Shown piece after piece: positions 5,745 to 6,213 of a stretch of 6,213 bases of DNA (position 1 is the stretch's first letter; every line of letters begins with the position of its first letter). The stretch is taken from the NCBI GenBank assembly GCA_902783765.1, contig CACZSB010000092.1, positions 1-6,213 of the forward strand. The letters run 5' to 3'. This DNA comes from an uncultured Lachnospiraceae bacterium (GTDB lineage Bacteria > Bacillota > Clostridia > Lachnospirales > Lachnospiraceae). Under the pieces are notes generated by a model. The model was not told the origin of the DNA and did no database searches. It saw only the letters and a list, made by a program, of their open reading frames with translations. The position numbers and the translations under genes were made by a program.

Positions 5745-6213
5745 CGGTTTTCGTACATCTCCCGATAATAATTCTGATACTCCCCGGAAATAATGGTCTC
5801 GCACCATTCCTTGTTATCCAGATACCAGCGGATGGTTTTTTTGATGCCCTCCGCAAACATGGTCTCCGGCAGCCAGCCCAGCTTCCGGTGGATTTTGGCG
5901 GGGTCGATGGCATAGCGCATATCGTGACCCTTCCGGTCCGTCACATAGGTAATCAGCTCCTCTGATTTTCCCAGCTCTTTGATAATCAGCTTCACAATAT
6001 CGATATTGGCCATTTCATTGTGGCCGCCGATATTATAAACTTCCCCTTCCTTCCCCTTTCGGATGATCAGGTCGATGGCCTTGCAATGGTCCTCCACATA
6101 GAGCCAGTCCCGCACATTCAGGCCCTGGCCGTATACCGGCAGGGGCTTTTCCGCCAGGCAGTTGGCGATCATCAGGGGGATCAGCTTCTCCGGGAACTGG
6201 TAGGGACCGTAAT
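5741..6213 (-). CDS. rfbB: dTDP-glucose 4,6-dehydratase, C-terminal part (cut by window edge)
   Basis: RmlB, an NAD-bound extended short-chain dehydrogenase that converts dTDP-glucose to dTDP-4-dehydro-6-deoxyglucose, the substrate of RfbC. Only the last 156 residues are present. The reading frame stays open to the window end and begins with YGPYQFPEKLIPLMI, which follows the family's conserved Asn-Asn. About 180-185 residues, including the NAD-binding GxxGFIG and catalytic YxxxK, must lie beyond position 6213. Visible signatures are PLPVYGQGLNVRDWLYVEDH, VYNIGGHNE, VTDRKGHDMRYAIDPAKI and LGWLPE, all typical of RmlB and distinguishing it from UDP-glucose epimerase. The stop overlaps the rfbD start by four bases. 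The ATG at 6172 is internal and is not the start. rfbA is expected upstream but cannot be seen. Synonym rmlB. Confidence 0.96.
   Translation of the reverse strand, partial: YGPYQFPEKLIPLMIANCLAEKPLPVYGQGLNVRDWLYVEDHCKAIDLIIRKGKEGEVYNIGGHNEMANIDIVKLIIKELGKSEELITYVTDRKGHDMRYAIDPAKIHRKLGWLPETMFAEGIKKTIRWYLDNKEWCETIISGEYQNYYREMYENR

Noticed and set aside
5741..6172. A complete 143-residue protein starting at 6172
   Set aside because: The frame is open to the window edge and the preceding codons read YGPYQFPEKLIPL, a conserved internal RfbB stretch, so the Met is internal.

Overview
This window is a compact, single-direction gene block: all eight genes lie on the minus strand, so transcription runs from the high-coordinate end to the low. 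The base composition is GC-rich. Strong AGGAGG-type ribosome binding sites, overlapping or abutting genes, and a Tdh/Kbl pair beside a DUF2752 membrane protein suggest a GC-rich Firmicute, most likely a Clostridia member (Lachnospiraceae- or Oscillospiraceae-like). That placement is an inference from style and gene content, since no rRNA or other taxonomic marker is present.

In order of transcription the layout is as follows. (1) 6213-4200: three dTDP-L-rhamnose genes, rfbB/rmlB (5' end cut by the window edge), rfbD/rmlD and rfbC/rmlC. rfbB/rfbD overlap by 4 bases (ATGA), and rfbD/rfbC abut with no spacer. (2) 4203-3259: a family 2 glycosyltransferase, again with an ATGA overlap, the natural candidate to use the dTDP-rhamnose. 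(3) 3236-2859: acpS, holo-acyl-carrier-protein synthase. (4) 2856-2425: a three-helix DUF2752 membrane protein with a CPxCG motif. (5) 2409-1354 and 1224-28: tdh and kbl, the two-step threonine-to-glycine pathway. Between tdh and kbl is the only sizeable intergenic gap (129 bases), and 90 bases of it form an imperfect foldback repeat.

Functionally there are two clear modules. RmlB, RmlD and RmlC carry out the last three steps from dTDP-glucose to dTDP-L-rhamnose; rmlA is not in the window and would be expected upstream. The glycosyltransferase then probably adds a sugar, plausibly rhamnose, to a cell-surface polysaccharide. Tdh oxidises L-threonine to 2-amino-3-ketobutyrate, and Kbl cleaves that with CoA to glycine and acetyl-CoA. 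acpS (activation of acyl carrier protein for lipid synthesis) and the DUF2752 gene join the two modules. Spacing suggests one transcript from rfbB at least to tdh, with kbl following after the foldback.

I found no RNA gene, CRISPR array, transposase, phage gene or convincing intrinsic terminator. No gene-free stretch exceeds 300 bases. I see no clearly novel multi-gene system; the least explained items are the DUF2752 protein and the foldback repeat.
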